A model generated the notes under the pieces. The model made no database searches. It saw only the letters and a list, made by a program, of their open reading frames with translations, and was not told where the DNA came from. The position numbers and the translations under genes are program-made. From Prosthecobacter debontii (GTDB lineage Bacteria; Verrucomicrobiota; Verrucomicrobiia; Verrucomicrobiales; Akkermansiaceae), in assembly GCA_945869465.1 (NCBI GenBank), contig CAMBPB010000006.1:1-64000 (forward strand): DNA of 64,000 bases, written 5' to 3'. This document shows positions 63,667-64,000 of this stretch, piece after piece; the stretch's first letter is position 1, and every line of letters starts with the position of its first letter.

Positions 63667-64000
63667 CTTTTTAAAAATCTCCTGCTCCCATAAGGGTTAC
63701 AGCGGATCGGGCCAAGACAGGATTCGGTGACTGTGTCCTAAATGTTTTCTAACGCATCCGTTCCGATTGCCGGTCGGGTTTCACCCTGGTGTTGCTCATT
63801 CCCCGCATGACTCGCCGAAACTCGATGTTCCACGATGCAGGGGTCGAGGGGACCGCGAATCCGCTCGCCCGATTCCACCGGCCGATCCCACCGGACTACC
63901 CTGTGACCCGAAGGACCGGCAGGCATGGGAGGGAGCCGGCCACGGGGCATGTGCTATTTCTTCAAACCGGCCAGAGGAGCGGGTGTTCGCGTGACGCCTT
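63667..64000. other. Region downstream of tRNA-Ala, no gene supported
   Basis: I find no convincing gene in these 334 bp. Frames on both strands are short, have unusual composition (many Pro, Arg, His) and lack domain features. There is a short T-run just after the tRNA but no clear terminator stem. An incomplete gene may begin beyond the window edge. Confidence 0.5.

Noticed and set aside
63738..63994. Short frames on both strands after the tRNA (63738-63950 minus and 63767-63994 plus).
   Set aside because: Composition is not protein-like (Pro/Arg/His-rich) and they overlap each other on opposite strands.

Overview
The window is GC-rich (roughly 60%), densely coded bacterial DNA. Its content points to Verrucomicrobiota, probably a Luteolibacter/Haloferula/Akkermansiaceae-type heterotroph. 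The pointers are autotransporter-type PATR repeats fused to a carbohydrate esterase, a DUF2341/LamG/sialate-esterase protein, an alternative complex III (ACIII) cluster, FabV, palindromic intergenic repeats of a kind I associate with this phylum, and start sites with no Shine-Dalgarno sequence. The taxonomic call is an inference from gene content, not from a marker tree.

Layout. 1-6026 (minus): a secreted polysaccharide deacetylase with PATR repeats (runs off the left edge) behind a large DUF2341/LamG/SASA esterase; a relic of a second PATR protein lies upstream. 6830-24470 (plus): a 17.6-kb respiratory locus, actABCDEF, a monoheme cytochrome c, a CcoN-like protein that has lost its catalytic-site ligands, CcoO, another cytochrome c, then aa3 oxidase subunits I, III, IV, two tiny membrane proteins and subunit II. 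ACIII would oxidise quinol and pass electrons through the c-type cytochromes to the aa3 oxidase. 24494-35796 (minus): a methyltransferase, a DUF4139 protein, a large uncharacterised secreted protein, a decayed toxin-antitoxin/HsdR scrap, an FN3-cyclophilin protein, and the pdxJ-acpS-hemB operon. 35911-42670: fabV, a CorA-like transporter, glyS with a compositionally odd insert, an S10 carboxypeptidase and a WYL regulator. 42849-54717 (minus): an ECF sigma factor, a 1177-residue anti-sigma-like/vWA mosaic protein, a Cys-containing secreted protein and a ~2300-residue membrane-anchored giant; this looks like one regulated envelope locus. 54965-63179: guaBA with a terminator hairpin, an FKBP isomerase, a DR2241-like Fe-S protein with CbiX, glycogen synthase and a NUDIX protein. 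63594: tRNA-Ala(GGC).

The most unusual signals are: (i) the catalytically dead CcoN homologue beside an intact CcoO inside the ACIII-aa3 locus; (ii) short intergenic spacers built from exact 7-bp-period repeats, with a different heptamer in each spacer, often ending within a few bases of the next start codon; (iii) an insertion of about 340 residues in oxidase subunit III; (iv) the sigma/vWA/giant-protein locus, in which a palindromic repeat appears to be translated as the N-terminus of two secreted proteins. Many apparent long reading frames opposite these genes are antisense shadows and are omitted.
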